From Glandiceps talaboti (Eukaryota > Hemichordata > Enteropneusta > Spengelidae): a DNA stretch of 64,000 bases. Position numbers and translations under genes: made by a program. The stretch is from NCBI RefSeq assembly GCF_964340395.1, contig NC_135560.1, positions 2,823,998 through 2,887,997 of the forward strand. The letters run 5' to 3'. Below the pieces are notes generated by a model that saw nothing but the letters and a program-made list of their open reading frames with translations, made no database searches and was not told the DNA's origin. Positions 26,101 through 42,210 of the stretch are shown here, piece by piece (the first letter of the stretch is position 1; every line of letters begins with the position of its first letter).

Positions 26101-29100
26101 ACTTTCATACTGTACTGTGTTTAATCTGTCTACACCATGACTATGTTACTTTCATGCTGTACTGTTTAATCTGTCTACACCATGACTATGTTACTTTCAT
26201 GCTGTACTGTGTTTAATCTGTCTACATCATGACTATGTTACTTTCATACTGTACTGTGTTTAATCTGTCTACACCATGACTATGTTACTTTCATACTGTA
26301 CTGTGTTTAATCTGTTACATCATGACTATGTTACTTTCATACTGTACTGTGTTTAATCTGTTTACATAATGACTGTGTTACTTTCATACTGTACTGTGTT
26401 TAATCTGTCTATACCATGACTATGTTACTTTCATACTGTACTGTGTTTAATCTGTCTACACCATGACTATGTTACTTTCATACTGTACTGTGTTTAATCT
26501 GTTACATCATGACTATGTTACTTTCATACTATACTGTGTTTAATCTGTCTACATCATGACTATGTTACTTTCATACTGTACTGTGTTTAATCTGTCTACA
26601 TCATGACTATCTTACTTTCATACTGTACTGTGTTTAGTCTGTCTACATCATGACTATGTTACTTTCATACTGTACTGTGTTTAATCTGTCTACACCATGA
26701 CTATGTTACTTTCATACTGTACTGTGTTTAATCTGTCTACACCATGACTATGTTACTTTCATACTGTACTGTGTTTAATCTGTCTACACCATGACTATGT
26801 TACTTTCATACTGTACTGTGTTTAATCTGTCTACACCATGACTATGTTACTTTCAATCTGTACTGTGTTTAATCTGTCTACACCATGACTATGTTACTTT
26901 CATACTGTACTGTGTTTAATCTGTCTACACCATGACTGTGTTACTTTCATACTGTACTGTGTTTAATCTGTCTACATCATGACTATGTTACTTTCATACT
27001 GTACTGTGTTTAATCTGTCTATACCATGACTGTGTTACTTTCATACTGTACTGTGTTCAATCTGTCTACATCATGACTATGTTACTTTCATACTGTACTG
27101 TGTTAAATCTGTCTACACCATGACTATGTTACTTTCATACTGTACTGTGTTTAATCTGTTTACATAATGACTGTGTTACTTTCATACTGTACTGTGTTTA
27201 ATCTGTCTATACCATGACTATGTTACTTTCATACTGTACTGTGTTTAATCTGTCTACACCATGACTATGTTACTTTCATACTGTACTGTGTTTAATCTGT
27301 TACATCATGACTATGTTACTTTCATACTATACTGTGTTTAATATGTCTACATCATGACTATCTTACTTTCATACTGTACTGTGTTTAATCTGTCTACATC
27401 ATGACTATCTTACTTTCATACTGTACTGTGTTTAGTCTGTCTACATCATGACTATGTTACTTTCATACTGTACTGTGTTTAATCTGTCTACACCATGACT
27501 ATGTTACTTTCATACTGTACTGTGTTTAATCTGTCTACACCATGACTATGTTACTTTCATACTGTACTGTGTTTAATCTGTTTACATAATGACTGTGTTA
27601 CTTTCATACTGTACTGTGTTTAATCTGTCTATACCATGACTATGTTACTTTCATACTGTACTGTGTTTAATCTGTTACATCATGACTATGTTACTTTCAT
27701 ACTATACTGTGTTTAATCTGTCTACATCATGACTATCTTACTTTCATACTGTACTGTGTTTACTCTGTCTACATCATGACTATGTTACTTTCATACTGTA
27801 CTGTATTTAATCTGTTTACATCATGACTATGTTACTTTCATACTGTACTGTGTTTAATCTGTCTACACCATGACTATCTTACGTTCATACTGTACTGTGT
27901 TTAGTCTGTCTACATCATGACTATGTTACTTTCATACTGTACTGTGTTTAGTCTGTCTACATCATGACTATGTTACTTTCATACTGTACTGTGTTCAATC
28001 TGTCTACACCATGACTATGTTACTTTCATACTGTACTGTGTTTAATCTGTCTATATCATGACTATGTTACTTTCATACTGTACTGTGTTCAATCTGTCTA
28101 CACCATGACTATGTTACTTTCATACTGTACTGTGTTTAATCTGTCTACATCATGACTATGTTACTTTCATACTGTACTGTGTTTAATCTGTCTACACCAT
28201 GACTATGTTACTTTCATACTGTACTGTGTTTAATCTGTCTACACCATGACTATGTTACTTTCATGCTGTACTGTTTAATCTGTCTACACCATGACTATGT
28301 TACTTTCATGCTGTACTGTGTTTAATCTGTCTACATCATGACTATGTTACTTTCATACTGTACTGTGTTTAATCTGTCTACACCATGACTATGTTACTTT
28401 CATACTGTACTGTGTTTAATCTGTTACATCATGACTATGTTACTTTCATACTATACTGTGTTTAATCTGTCTACATCATGACTATCTTACTTTCATACTG
28501 TACTGTGTTTAGTCTGTCTACATCATGACTATCTTACTTTCATACTATACTGTGTTTAATCTGTCTACATCATGACTATCTTACTTTCATACTGTACTGT
28601 GTTTAGTCTGTCTACATCATGACTATGTTACTTTCATACTGTACTGTGTTTAATCTGTCTACACCATGACTATGTTACTTTCATACTGTACTGTGTTTAA
28701 TCTGTCTACACCATGACTATGTTACTTTCATACTGTACTGTGTTTAATCTGTCTACACCATGACTATGTTACTTTCATACTGTACTGTGTTTAATCTGTC
28801 TACACCATGACTATGTTACTTTCATACTGTACTGTGTTTAATCTGTCTACACCATGACTATGTTACTTTCATACTGTACTGTGTTTAATCTGTCTACACA
28901 ATGACTGTGTTACTTTCATACTGTACTGTGTTTAATCTGTCTACATCATGACTTTGTTACTTTCATACTGTACTGTGTTTAATCTGTCTATACCATGACT
29001 GTGTTACTTTCATACTGTACTGTGTTCAATCTGTCTACATCATGACTATGTTACTTTCATACTGTACTGTGTTAAATCTGTCTACACCATGACTATGTTA

Positions 29101-32100
29101 CTTTCATACTGTACTGTGTTTAATCTGTCTATACCATGACTATGTTACTTTCATACTGTACTGTGTTTAATCTGTCTACATCATGACTGTGTTACTTTCA
29201 TACTGTACTGTGTTTAATCTGTCTACATCATGACTGTGTTACTTTCATACTGTACCGTGTTTAATCTGTCTATACCATGACTACGTTACTTTCATACTGT
29301 ACTGTGTTTAATCTGTTTACATAATGACTGTGTTACTTTCATACTGTACTGTGTTTAATCTGTCTATACCATGACTATGTTACTTTCATACTGTACTGTG
29401 TTTAATCTGTCTACACCATGACTATGTTACTTTCATACTATACTGTGTTTAATCTGTCTACATCATGACTATCTTACTTTCATACTGTACTGTGTTTAGT
29501 CTGTTTACATCATGACTATCTTACTTTCATACTATACTGTGTTTAATCTGTCTACATAATGACTATCTTACTTTCATACTGTACTGTGTTTAATCTGTTT
29601 ACATAATGACTGTGTTACTTTCATACTGTACTGTGTTTAATCTGTCTATACCATGACTATGTTACTTTCATACTGTACTGTGTTTAATCTGTCTACACCA
29701 TGACTATGTTACTTTCATACTGTACTGTGTTTAATCTGTTACATCATGACTATGTTACTTTCATACTATACTGTGTTTAATCTGTCTACATCATGACTAT
29801 CTTACTTTCATACTGTACTGTGTTTAGTCTGTCTATACCATGACTATGTTACTTTCATACTGTACTGTGTTTAATCTGTTTACATAATGACTGTGTTACT
29901 TTCATACTGTACTGTGTTTAATCTGTCTATACCATGACTATGTTACTTTCATACTGTACTGTGTTTAATCTGTCTACACCATGACTATGTTACTTTCATA
30001 CTGTACTGTGTTTAATCTGTCTACACCATGACTATGTTACTTTCATACTGTACTGTGTTAAATCTGTCTACATCATGACTGTGTTACTTTCTTACTGTAC
30101 TGTGTTAAATCTGTCTACATCATGACTGTGTTACTTTCATACTGTACTGTGTTTAATCTGTCTACACCATGACTATGTTACTTTCATACTGTACTGTGTT
30201 TAATCTGTTACATCATATGTTACTTTCATACTATACTGTGTTTAATCTGTCTACATCATGACTATCTTACTTTCATACTGTACTGTGTTTAGTCTGTCTA
30301 TACCATGACTATGTTACTTTCATACTGTACTGTATTTAATCTGTTTACATAATGACTGTGTTACTTTCATACTGTACTGTGTTTAATCTGTCTATACCAT
30401 GACTATGTTACTTTCATACTGTACTGTGTTTAATCTGTCTACACCATGACTATGTTACTTTCATACTGTACTGTGTTTAATCTGTCTACACCATGACTAT
30501 GTTACTTTCATACTGTACTGTGTTAAATCTGTCTACATCATGACTGTGTTACTTTCTTACTGTACTGTGTTAAATCTGTCTACATCATGACTGTGTTACT
30601 TTCATACTGTACTGTGATTAATCTGTCTATACCATAACTATGTTACTTTCATACTGTACTGTGTTTAATCTGTCTACACCATGACTATGTTACTTTCATA
30701 CTGTACTGTGTTTAATCTGTCTACACCATGACTATGTTACTTTCATACTGTACTGTGTTTAATATGGCTACATCATGACTATGTTACTTTCATACTGTAC
30801 TGTGTTTAATCTGTCTACACCATGACTATGTTACTTTCATACTGTACTGTGTTTAATCTGTCTAAACCATGACTATGTTACTTTCATACTGTACTGTGAT
30901 TAATCTGTCTACACCATGACTATGTTACTTTCATACTGTACTGTGTTTAATCTGTCTACACCATGACTGTGTTACTTTCATACTGTACTGTTTAATCTGT
31001 CTACACCATGACTATGTTACTTTCATACTGTACTGTGTTTAATCTGTCTACACCATGACTATGTTACTTTCATACTGTACTGTGATTAATCTGTCTACAC
31101 CATGACTATGTTACTTTCATACTGTACTGTGTTTAATCTGTCTACACCATGACTATGTTACTTTCATACTGTACTGTGTTTAATCTGTCTACACCATGAC
31201 TATGTTACTTTCATGCTGTACTGTTTATTCTGTCTACACCATGACTATGTTACTTTTATGCTGTACTGTGTTTAATCTGTCTACATCATGACTATGTTAC
31301 TTTCATACTGTACTGTGTTTAATCTGTCTACACCATGACTATGTTACTTTCATACTGTACTGTGTTTAATCTGTTACATCATGACTATGTTACTTTCATA
31401 CTATACTGTGTTTAATCTGTCTACATCATGACTATCTTACTTTCATACTGTACTGTGTTTAGTCTGTCTACATCATGACTATCTTACTTTCATACTATAC
31501 TGTGTTTAATCTGTCTACATCATGACTATCTTACTTTCATACTGTACTGTGTTTAGTCTGTCTACATCATGACTATGTTACTTTCATACTGTACTGTGTT
31601 TAATCTGTCTACACCATGACTATGTTACTTTCATACTGTACTGTGTTTAATCTGTCTACACCATGACTATGTTACTTTCATACTGTACTGTGTTTAATCT
31701 GTCTACACCATGACTATGTTACTTTCATGCTGTACTGTGTTTAATCTGTCTACATCATGACTATGTTACTTTCATACTGTACTGTGTTTAATCTGTCTAC
31801 ACCATGACTATGTTACTTTCATACTGTACTGTGTTTAATCTGTTACATCATGACTATGTTACTTTCATACTGTACTGTGTTTAATCTGTTTACATAATGA
31901 CTGTGTTACTTTCATACTGTACTGTGTTTAATCTGTCTATACCATGACTATGTTACTTTCATACTGTACTGTGTTTAATCTGTCTACACCATGACTATGT
32001 TACTTTCATACTGTACTGTGTTTAATCTGTTACATCATGACTATGTTACTTTCATACTATACTGTGTTTAATCTGTCTACATCATGACTATCTTACTTTC

Positions 32101-35100
32101 ATACTGTACTGTGTTTAATCTGTCTACATCATGACTATCTTAATTTCATACTGTACTGTGTTTAGTCTGTCTACATCATGACTATGTTACTTTCATACTG
32201 TACTGTATTTAATCTGTCTACACCATGACTATGTTACTTTCATACTGTACTGTGTTTAATCTGTCTACACCATGACTATGTTACTTTCATACTGTACTGT
32301 GTTTAATCTGTCTACACCATGACTATGTTACTTTCATACTGTACTGTGTTTAATCTGTCTACACCATGACTATGTTACTTTCAATCTGTACTGTGTTTAA
32401 TCTGTCTACACCATGACTATGTTACTTTCATACTGTACTGTGTTTAATCTGTCTACACCATGACTGTGTTACTTTCATACTGTACTGTGTTTAATCTGTC
32501 TACATCATGACTATGTTACTTTCATACTGTACTGTGTTTAATCTGTCTATACCATGACTGTGTTACTTTCATACTGTACTGTGTTCAATCTGTCTACATC
32601 ATGACTATGTTACTTTCATACTGTACTGTGTTAAATCTGTCTACACCATGACTATGTTACTTTCATACTGTACTGTGTTTAATCTGTTTACATAATGACT
32701 GTGTTACTTTCATACTGTACTGTGTTTAATCTGTCTATACCATGACTATGTTACTTTCATACTGTACTGTGTTTAATCTGTCTACACCATGACTATGTTA
32801 CTTTCATACTGTACTGTGTTTAATCTGTTACATCATGACTATGTTACTTTCATACTATACTGTGTTTAATATGTCTACATCATGACTATCTTACTTTCAT
32901 ACTGTACTGTGTTTAATCTGTCTACATCATGACTATCTTACTTTCATACTGTACTGTGTTTAGTCTGTCTACATCATGACTATGTTACTTTCATACTGTA
33001 CTGTGTTTAATCTGTCTACACCATGACTATGTTACTTTCATACTGTACTGTGTTTAATCTGTCTACACCATGACTATGTTACTTTCATACTGTACTGTGT
33101 TTAATCTGTTTACATAATGACTGTGTTACTTTCATACTGTACTGTGTTTAATCTGTCTATACCATGACTATGTTACTTTCATACTGTACTGTGTTTAATC
33201 TGTTACATCATGACTATGTTACTTTCATACTATACTGTGTTTAATCTGTCTACATCATGACTATCTTACTTTCATACTGTACTGTGTTTAGTCTGTCTAC
33301 ATCATGACTATGTTACTTTCATACTGTACTGTATTTAATCTGTTTACATCATGACTATGTTACTTTCATACTGTACTGTGTTTAATCTGTCTACACCATG
33401 ACTATCTTACGTTCATACTGTACTGTGTTTAGTCTGTCTACATCATGACTATGTTACTTTCATACTGTACTGTGTTTAGTCTGTCTACATCATGACTATG
33501 TTACTTTCATACTGTACTGTGTTCAATCTGTCTACACCATGACTATGTTACTTTCATACTGTACTGTGTTCAATCTGTCTACACCATGACTATGTTACTT
33601 TCATACTGTACTGTGTTTAATCTGTCTACATCATGACTATGTTACTTTCATACTGTACTGTGTTTAATCTGTCTACACCATGACTATGTTACTTTCATAC
33701 TGTACTGTGTTTAATCTGTCTACACCATGACTATGTTACTTTCATGCTGTACTGTTTAATCTGTCTACACCATGACTATGTTACTTTCATGCTGTACTGT
33801 GTTTAATCTGTCTACATCATGACTATGTTACTTTCATACTGTACTGTGTTTAATCTGTCTACACCATGACTATGTTACTTTCATACTGTACTGTGTTTAA
33901 TCTGTTACATCATGACTATGTTACTTTCATACTATACTGTGTTTAATCTGTCTACATCATGACTATCTTACTTTCATACTGTACTGTGTTTAGTCTGTCT
34001 ACATCATGACTATCTTACTTTCATACTATACTGTGTTTAATCTGTCTACATCATGACTATCTTACTTTCATACTGTACTGTGTTTAGTCTGTCTACATCA
34101 TGACTATGTTACTTTCATACTGTACTGTGTTTAATCTGTCTACACCATGACTATGTTACTTTCATACTGTACTGTGTTTAATCTGTCTACACCATGACTA
34201 TGTTACTTTCATACTGTACTGTGTTTAATCTGTCTACACCATGACTATGTTACTTTCATACTGTACTGTGTTTAATCTCTATACACCATGACTATGTTAC
34301 TTTCATACTGTACTGTGTTTAATCTGTCTACACCATGACTATGTTACTTTCATACTGTACTGTGTTTAATCTGTCTACACCATGACTGTGTTACTTTCAT
34401 ACTGTACTGTGTTTAATCTGTCTACATCATGACTTTGTTACTTTCATACTGTACTGTGTTTAATCTGTCTATACCATGACTGTGTTACTTTCATACTGTA
34501 CTGTGTTCAATCTGTCTACATCATGACTATGTTACTTTCATACTGTACTGTGTTTAATCTGTCTACACCATGACTATGTTACTTTCATACTGTACTGTGT
34601 TTAATCTGTCTATACCATGACTATGTTACTTTCATACTGTACTGTGTTTAATCTGTCTACATCATGACTGTGTTACTTTCATACTGTACTGTGTTTAATC
34701 TGTCTACATCATGACTGTGTTACTTTCATACTGTACCGTGTTTAATCTGTCTATACCATGACTACGTTACTTTCATACTGTACTGTGTTTAATCTGTTTA
34801 CATAATGACTGTGTTACTTTCATACTGTACTGTGTTTAATCTGTCTATACCATGACTATGTTACTTTCATACTGTACTGTGTTTAATCTGTCTACACCAT
34901 GACTATGTTACTTTCATACTATACTGTGTTTAATCTGTCTACATCATGACTATCTTACTTTCATACTGTACTGTGTTTAGTCTGTCTACATCATGACTAT
35001 CTTACTTTCATACTATACTGTGTTTAATCTGTCTACATAATGACTATCTTACTTTCATACTGTACTGTGTTTAATCTGTTTACATAATGACTGTGTTACT

Positions 35101-37485
35101 TTCATACTGTACTGTGTTTAATCTGTCTATACCATGACTATGTTACTTTCATACTGTACAGTGTTTAATCTGTCTACACCATGACTATGTTACTTTCATA
35201 CTGTACTGTGTTTAATCTGTTACATCATGACTATGTTACTTTCATACTATACTGTGTTTAATCTGTCTACATCATGACTATCTTACTTTCATACTATACT
35301 GTGTTTAATCTGTCTACATCATGACTATCTTACTTTCATACTGTACTGTGTTTAGTCTGTCTATACCATGACTATGTTACTTTCATACTGTACTGTGTTT
35401 AATCTGTTTACATAATGACTGTGTTACTTTCATACTGTACTGTGTTTAATCTGTCTACACCATGACTATGTTACTTTCATACTGTACTGTGTTTAATCTG
35501 TCTACACCATGACTATGTTACTTTCATACTGTACTGTGTTAAATCTGTCTACATCATGACTGTGTTACTTTCTTACTGTACTGTGTTAAATCTGTCTACA
35601 TCATGACTGTGTTACTTTCATACTGTACTGTGTTTAATCTGTCTACACCATGACTATGTTACTTTCATACTGTACTGTGTTTAATCTGTTACATCATGAC
35701 TATGTTACTTTCATACTATACTGTGTTTAATCTGTCTACATCATGACTATCTTACTTTCATACTGTACTGTGTTTAGTCTGTCTATACCATGACTATGTT
35801 ACTTTCATACTGTACTGTGTTTAATCTGTTTACATAATGACTGTGTTACTTTCATACTGTACTGTGTTTAATCTGTCTTTACCATGACTATGTTACTTTC
35901 ATACTGTACTGTGTTTAATCTGTCTACACCATGACTATGTTACTTTCATACTGTACTGTGTTTAATCTGTCTACACCATGACTATGTTACTTTCATACTG
36001 TACTGTGTTAAATCTGTCTACATCATGACTGTGTTACTTTCTTACTGTACTGTGTTAAATCTGTCTACATCATGACTGTGTTACTTTCATACTGTACTGT
36101 GATTAATCTGTCTATACCATAACTATGTTACTTTCATACTGTACTGTGTTTAATCTGTCTACACCATGACTATGTTACTTTCATACTGTACTGTGTTTAA
36201 TCTGTCTACACCATGACTATGTTACTTTCATACTGTACTGTGTTTAATATGTCTACATCATGACTATGTTACTTTCATACTGTACTGTGTTTAATCTGTC
36301 TACACCATGACTATGTTACTTTCATACTGTACTGTGTTTAATCTGTCTAAACCATGACTATGTTACTTTCATACTGTACTGTGATTAATCTGTCTACACC
36401 ATGACTATGTTACTTTCATACTGTACTGTGTTTAATCTGTCTACACCATGACTGTGTTACTTTCATACTGTACTGTTTAATCTGTCTACACCATGACTAT
36501 GTTACTTTCATACTGTACTGTGTTTAATCTGTCTACACCATGACTATGTTACTTTCATACTGTACTGTGATTAATCTGTCTACACCATGACTATGTTACT
36601 TTCATACTGTACTGTGATTGATGTCTACACCATGACTATGTTACTTTCATACTGTACTGTGTTTAATCTGTCTACACCATGACTATGTTACTTTCATACT
36701 GTACTGTGTTAAATCTGTCTACACCATGACTATGTTACTTTCATACTGTACTGTGTTTAATCTGTCTACACCATGACTATGTTACTTTCATACTGTACTG
36801 TTTAATCTGTCTACACCATGACTATGTTACTTTCATACTGTACTGTGTTTAATCTGTCTACACCATGACTATGTTACTTTCATACTGTACTGTGATTAAT
36901 CTGTCTACACCATGACTATGTTACTTTCATACTGTACTGTGATTGATGTCTACACCATGACTATGTTACTTTCATACTGTACTGTGTTTAATCTGTCTAC
37001 ATCATAACTATGTTACTTTCATACTGTACTGTGTTTAATCTGTCTATACCATGACTATATTACTTTCATACTGTACTGTGTTTAATCTGTCTACATCATG
37101 ACTGTGTTACTTTCATAATATACTGTGTTTAATCTGTCTACACCATGACTATGTTACTTTCATACTGTACTGTGTTTAATCTGTTTACATAATGACTGTG
37201 TTACTTTCATACTGTACTGTGTTTAATCTGTCTATACCATGACTATGTTACTTTCATACTGTACTGTGTTTAATCTGTCTACACCATGACTATGTTACTT
37301 TCATACTGTACTGTGATTGATGTCTACACCATGACTATGTTACTTTCATACTGTACTGTGTTTAATCTGTCTACATCATAACTATGTTACTTTCATACTG
37401 TACTGTGTTTAATCTGTCTATACCATGACTATGTTACTTTCATACTGTACTGTGTTTAATCTGTCTACATCATGACTGTGTTACT
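17119..37485. repeat. 47-bp satellite, about 20.4 kb (roughly 430 copies), with higher-order duplications
   Basis: Unit is TACTTTCATACTGTACTGTG, then TTTAATCTGTCTACACCATG, then ACTATGT. Recurrent variants are CATCATG, CATAATG, TATACCATG, ACTGTGT, ACTATCT, TTTAGTCTG, TTCAATCTG, TTAAATCTG, CTATACTG, and 2-bp deletions giving CTGTTTAATC or CTGTTACATC. Rare variants show longer duplications. The rare unit with GACTATCTT joined to CTTTAGTCTGTACTG recurs at offset 899 (18121 and 19020). Markers such as CAAGCTG (21801, 25042), GTGTTTTAAT (22501, 25742) and ACCGTG (20761, 24002) recur at offset 3241. ACGTTC (27881, 33409) and AATATG (27340, 32868) recur at 5528. Stops occur in all frames, so there is no long ORF. 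No insertions were seen. Confidence 0.98.
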
Positions 37486-37927
37486 GTACTGATGTGTCGT
37501 CGATGTATTCATGGGTATACTTTTACATGTATCTCAATTTCTATACCCATAAGACTATCGACTTTTCTATATATTCCGTAAACTGTTTTAGAAGTGTATT
37601 GATGTAGCTAATGACACTGTTAAATCCAAAGTGAAATTTGAATACCTTTATTTAAGTATGTAAGCTTGAGTTCGTGCTTAGTCATTGAAGGTTGTATCTT
37701 TATTTGGCGATACTGTTGAATCCTGTCCTCTGTGGGACCAATCATTATGTTGGCCGACAGACAGCCTTTAGCTTAATAACTGTTCTTACCGTGAATGCTA
37801 CTAAAACCAATTACATGTACACCAAGGACTCTAAAAGTATGTTTGTTCGGTTTCATATTAGTTTGACAAATTGTTATGTATGTACATGTACGTAATGAAT
37901 GGATATTTGGATGTATATATATGTATA

Positions 37928-37930
<3 letters not shown>
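37486..37930. other. unique flank between satellite and TA repeats
   Basis: Contains a small imperfect inverted repeat (GGGTATA near 37512 and TATACCC near 37543). The 67-codon frame 37692-37895 lacks domain or splice support. Confidence 0.5.
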
Positions 37931-38299
<369 letters not shown>

Positions 38300-38549
38300 T
38301 TTGTACAACGTTTTTGTTCATTTAATTTCATTGCTAACTGTTGATTTAGAGTATTAGAATTAATATTCACTAATACGGCAACTGTGAAAGTTGGATAAAA
38401 ATCAAGGTATACATGTATAAGTGATTTTCGTGAAAGGTTGCTATAATCCTTTAATAATGAAGAGAACAATCAATCCGTCTGGTTGGTTTTACAATAACAC
38501 CAAATATATCTATACAACAGATTTCTGCTTTGATTTTGCATTGTTCAGT

Positions 38550-40033
38550 GTTAGCAAATTGCACATTGACGTGGTACATTTAAACCAAAGTTAGCAAATT
38601 TATCAAACTCATTGACATTATATTTAAACCAAAGTTAGCAATTACATTAAACTCATTGAGATAGTATATTTAAACCAAGGTTAGCAATTACATCAAACTC
38701 ATTGACGTGGTGTATTTAAACCAAAGTTAGCAAATTCACCAAACTCATTGAGATAGTATATTTAAACCAAAGTTGGCAATTACATCAAACTCATTGACGT
38801 GGTGTATTTAAACCAAATTTAGCAAATTCACCAAACTCATTGAGATAGTATATTTAAACCAAAGTTAGCAATTACATCAAACTCATTGACGTGGTGTACT
38901 TAAACCAAAGTTAGCAAATTCATCAAACTCATTGACATATTATATTTAAACCAAAGTTAGCAAATTCACCAAACTCATTGAGATAGTATATTTAAACCAA
39001 AGTTGGCAATTACATCAAACTCATTGACGTGGTGTATTTAAACCAAATTTAGCAAATTCACCAAACTCATTGAGATAGTATATTTAAACCAAAGTTAGCA
39101 ATTACATCAAACTCATTGACGTGGTGTACTTAAACCAAAGTTAGCAAATTCATCAAACTCATTGACATATTATATTTAAACAAAAGTTAGCAAATTCATC
39201 AAACTCATTGAGATAGTATATTTAAACCAAAGTTAGCAATTACATCAAACTCATTGACGTGGTGTATTTAAACCAAAGTTAGCAAATTCATCAAACTCAT
39301 TGAGATAGTATATTTAAACCAAAGTTAGCAATTACATTAAACTCATTGACGTGGTGTATTTAAACCAAAGTTAGCAAATTCATCAAACTCATTGAGATAG
39401 TATATTTAAACCAAAGTTAGCAATTACATCAAACTCATTGACGTGGTGTATTTAAACCAAAGTTAGCAAATTCATCAAACTCATTGATATAGTATATTTA
39501 AACCAAAGTTAGCAATTACATCAAACTCATTGACGTGGTGTATTTAAACCAAAGTTAGCAATTACATCAAACTCATTGAGATAGTATATTTAAACCAAAG
39601 TTAGCAAATTCATCAAACTCATTGAGATAGTATATTTAAACCAAAGTTAGCAAATTCATCAAACTCATTGAGATAGTATATTTAAACCAAAGTTAAACCA
39701 AAGTTAGCAATTACATCAAACTCATTGACGTGGTGTATTTAAACCAAATTTAGCAAATTCACCAAACTCATTGAGATAGTATATTTAAACCAAAGTTAGC
39801 AATTACATCAAACTCATTGACGTGGTGTATTTAAACCAAAGTTAGCAATTACATTAAACTCATTGAGATAGTATATTTAAACCAAAGTTAGCAATTACAT
39901 CAAACTCATTGACGTGGTGTATTTAAACCAAATTTAGCAAATTCACCAAACTCATTGAGATAGTATATTTAAACCAAAGTTAGCAATTACATTAAACTCA
40001 TTGACGTGGTGTATTCAAACCAAAGATACAAGC
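38550..40033. repeat. 46-bp satellite with alternating A/B units, about 32 copies
   Basis: Units share TATTTAAACCAAAGTTAGCA and CAAACTCATTGA. Type A continues AATTCAYCAAACTC and ends GAGATAGTA; type B continues ATTACATCAAACTC and ends GACGTGGTG. A and B mostly alternate, giving a 92-bp dimer, and a five-unit block recurs at 230 bp (marker AGTTGGCAAT at 38771 and 39001). Confidence 0.95.
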
Positions 40034-42205
40034 ACGTTGACGAGGTATATTTATTTCTGACTAATTATAAATACTATTGATTCTATGGTTAAAATCAAAT
40101 ATGTCTTATCTATGTAACCATAATGCCAAGCTGTGAACAATTGTTTTGGAAACGCTAACTATTCTCATATCGATACAAAACTGAAAAACTCAGCACAAAT
40201 ATTATCAGATAAATTAATCGTTCTACGACATGTGCTAAAGTAGAAGGTAATATTTACACATGATAACACGTGATAACAAGGCAATGTCACGATTTATTGC
40301 CTGTCCAAGGGAAGATGCTAATGATATCGTAATATTGATTATGCCAGAGCCACAGGAGAGGTACATATTATTAAATGTGTTCTCAACTCGACGTGATAAT
40401 ATCATTACAATATCTAAACATAAACAACCAACAGTCTACGGCGACAACGACCGCAAGTAAGAATTGACGTAGTGTGCTAGCCGCTTTACTCTTCTAAATG
40501 TTGTATATAATTATAAACAGAGATTATGCATGATTACCACAAACTATAAGACTAGATATAAATGCAGCAAATATGATACTCGTCCACATATTGAAATAAG
40601 AACTGACGAAAGACGATACAATTGATGAGAAAAGTACAAAGTGCAAGGCGGCAAACATAAAATATAAGTTGATGAAGAAAATCATTATTGAATAACCGGA
40701 GGCCTTAGGACAAGATGATATAATGTTGAATTCATTTGCTTGTATTACAAACCTACATTGCCCCATGACATCAACAACATATCAATTGTACCAATCTTAT
40801 GCCTCTCTGAATTACACGTGTTAGTAATTGAATATAGGCAACCACAACGTACTGGCTTACCGCTTGCTATTAGTCTATATCATAGCCTGTTTATAGGCTT
40901 GAAATATTCATTTTTATGTCAAACGTGACATTTAATGATGAATAGAGGTAGGGTAGATGGAGACCACAATTCACTGAAAGCGTTCGGCAACACATATAGG
41001 CAAACATCACAAATAGAAACACACGGTATAGGGTGACATCTTAATGTACATGAAATTCTTGTAATGGACAATGTTCAACTGGAATGCACACTTTATTGTC
41101 TATGTTATTTAAACTTGGCCTGGACATAAATAGATTGTTTGCCAAAAAGACGAAACTTGAACTTGATAAAGACAATATAAAAGGTTAACTTTGTACGATG
41201 AAAAAAGACAGACATTGAACATTATGAATACGTTGTAAATAATGATACTGATGTTTTTGTTTCAGACAAGGCTGTGTAGAACTCTAAAACTGTATATCAA
41301 CATAAAGTTTACTGTATTATTTACTTACTAATAATCAAATCGAGTAAATGAAATATTGAAATTTAATAAACATTAAATATATATGATATATAATAAAATG
41401 ATTGGATCACATTCTCCAAAATGTGTCATTACCCCAAAACCATCTAGACTAATTAAATTCGACTTTTGGCTTCAATCGCTTCGTTTATACACTTTTTGGT
41501 TAATAATTGTATTTCTTTGAAATTGCAATTAACCTCCATACGTGTATGTGGCGTGAAGTCATCGATGAATGCTGTCTAGTAGTCTTAGATTTACTAGAAG
41601 TACGTTGCTCACACACGCGTGTCTCGCTGTTAGAAGCACTGGTATCATGAGAAGATGTGACTTTGTAGTGATGATGCGGCGGTACGGTATTCTTTTTATT
41701 TTACACGGAGTCTATTAGATGAAAGGTACTTCATGACCCAAGAGAAATATCGAACATTCCCTAAGAGATGTGTTGTCATGGAAACAAATAGTATCTCAAT
41801 GGATAGAAAGAGAACGCCATTTGAATAAAGGAACGTGATGTACTTCAAACCTTCACCGACAAAAATCAGATTACGAGTTCGAAATTATTCGGGGAGTGTC
41901 TCCTAATGTGAAGACTTGTTTTGGGATATATAGTATTTTAAAGTGAAATTAGGCGTGGCTGTTGGATAGGAAAGAAGTTCTTTGTAATAACGTAATATTT
42001 ATTTCCTATCAGCTTTCATGGGTACAGTTTGCTTAATTTGATCGACTTCGAAAGTTAATAAAGTAGACTAAGTTATTAAAGTCAATGTAGTAGTGACAAC
42101 AAGCAGTAAAAAAGGCAGACAAAATGACGTGAGAATATGGAAATTTTGATGAATTTATTTCACAACTACTTATAATAGATTTATAAAAAATATTCCCTTT
42201 AAAGA
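40034..42205. other. 2.2-kb unique region without a supported gene
   Basis: No convincing exon. A minus-strand frame at 40524-40766 (80 codons) encodes two or three hydrophobic stretches (IMIFFINLYFMFAALHFVLF and more) and could be a fragment of a membrane-protein exon, but a start, splice signals and family are lacking. The opposing frame 40260-40460 ends in CAA|GTAAGA, a donor-like sequence, without other support. Confidence 0.35.
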
Positions 42206-42210
42206 TATAA

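Noticed and set aside
17119-37485. CRISPR-like array, from its regular 47-bp period
   Set aside because: There are no unique spacers; the whole unit repeats, and the context is an animal genome.
40524-40766. 80-codon minus-strand hydrophobic frame as a membrane-protein gene
   Set aside because: No supported start or splice sites and no family features; noted only in the regional entry.
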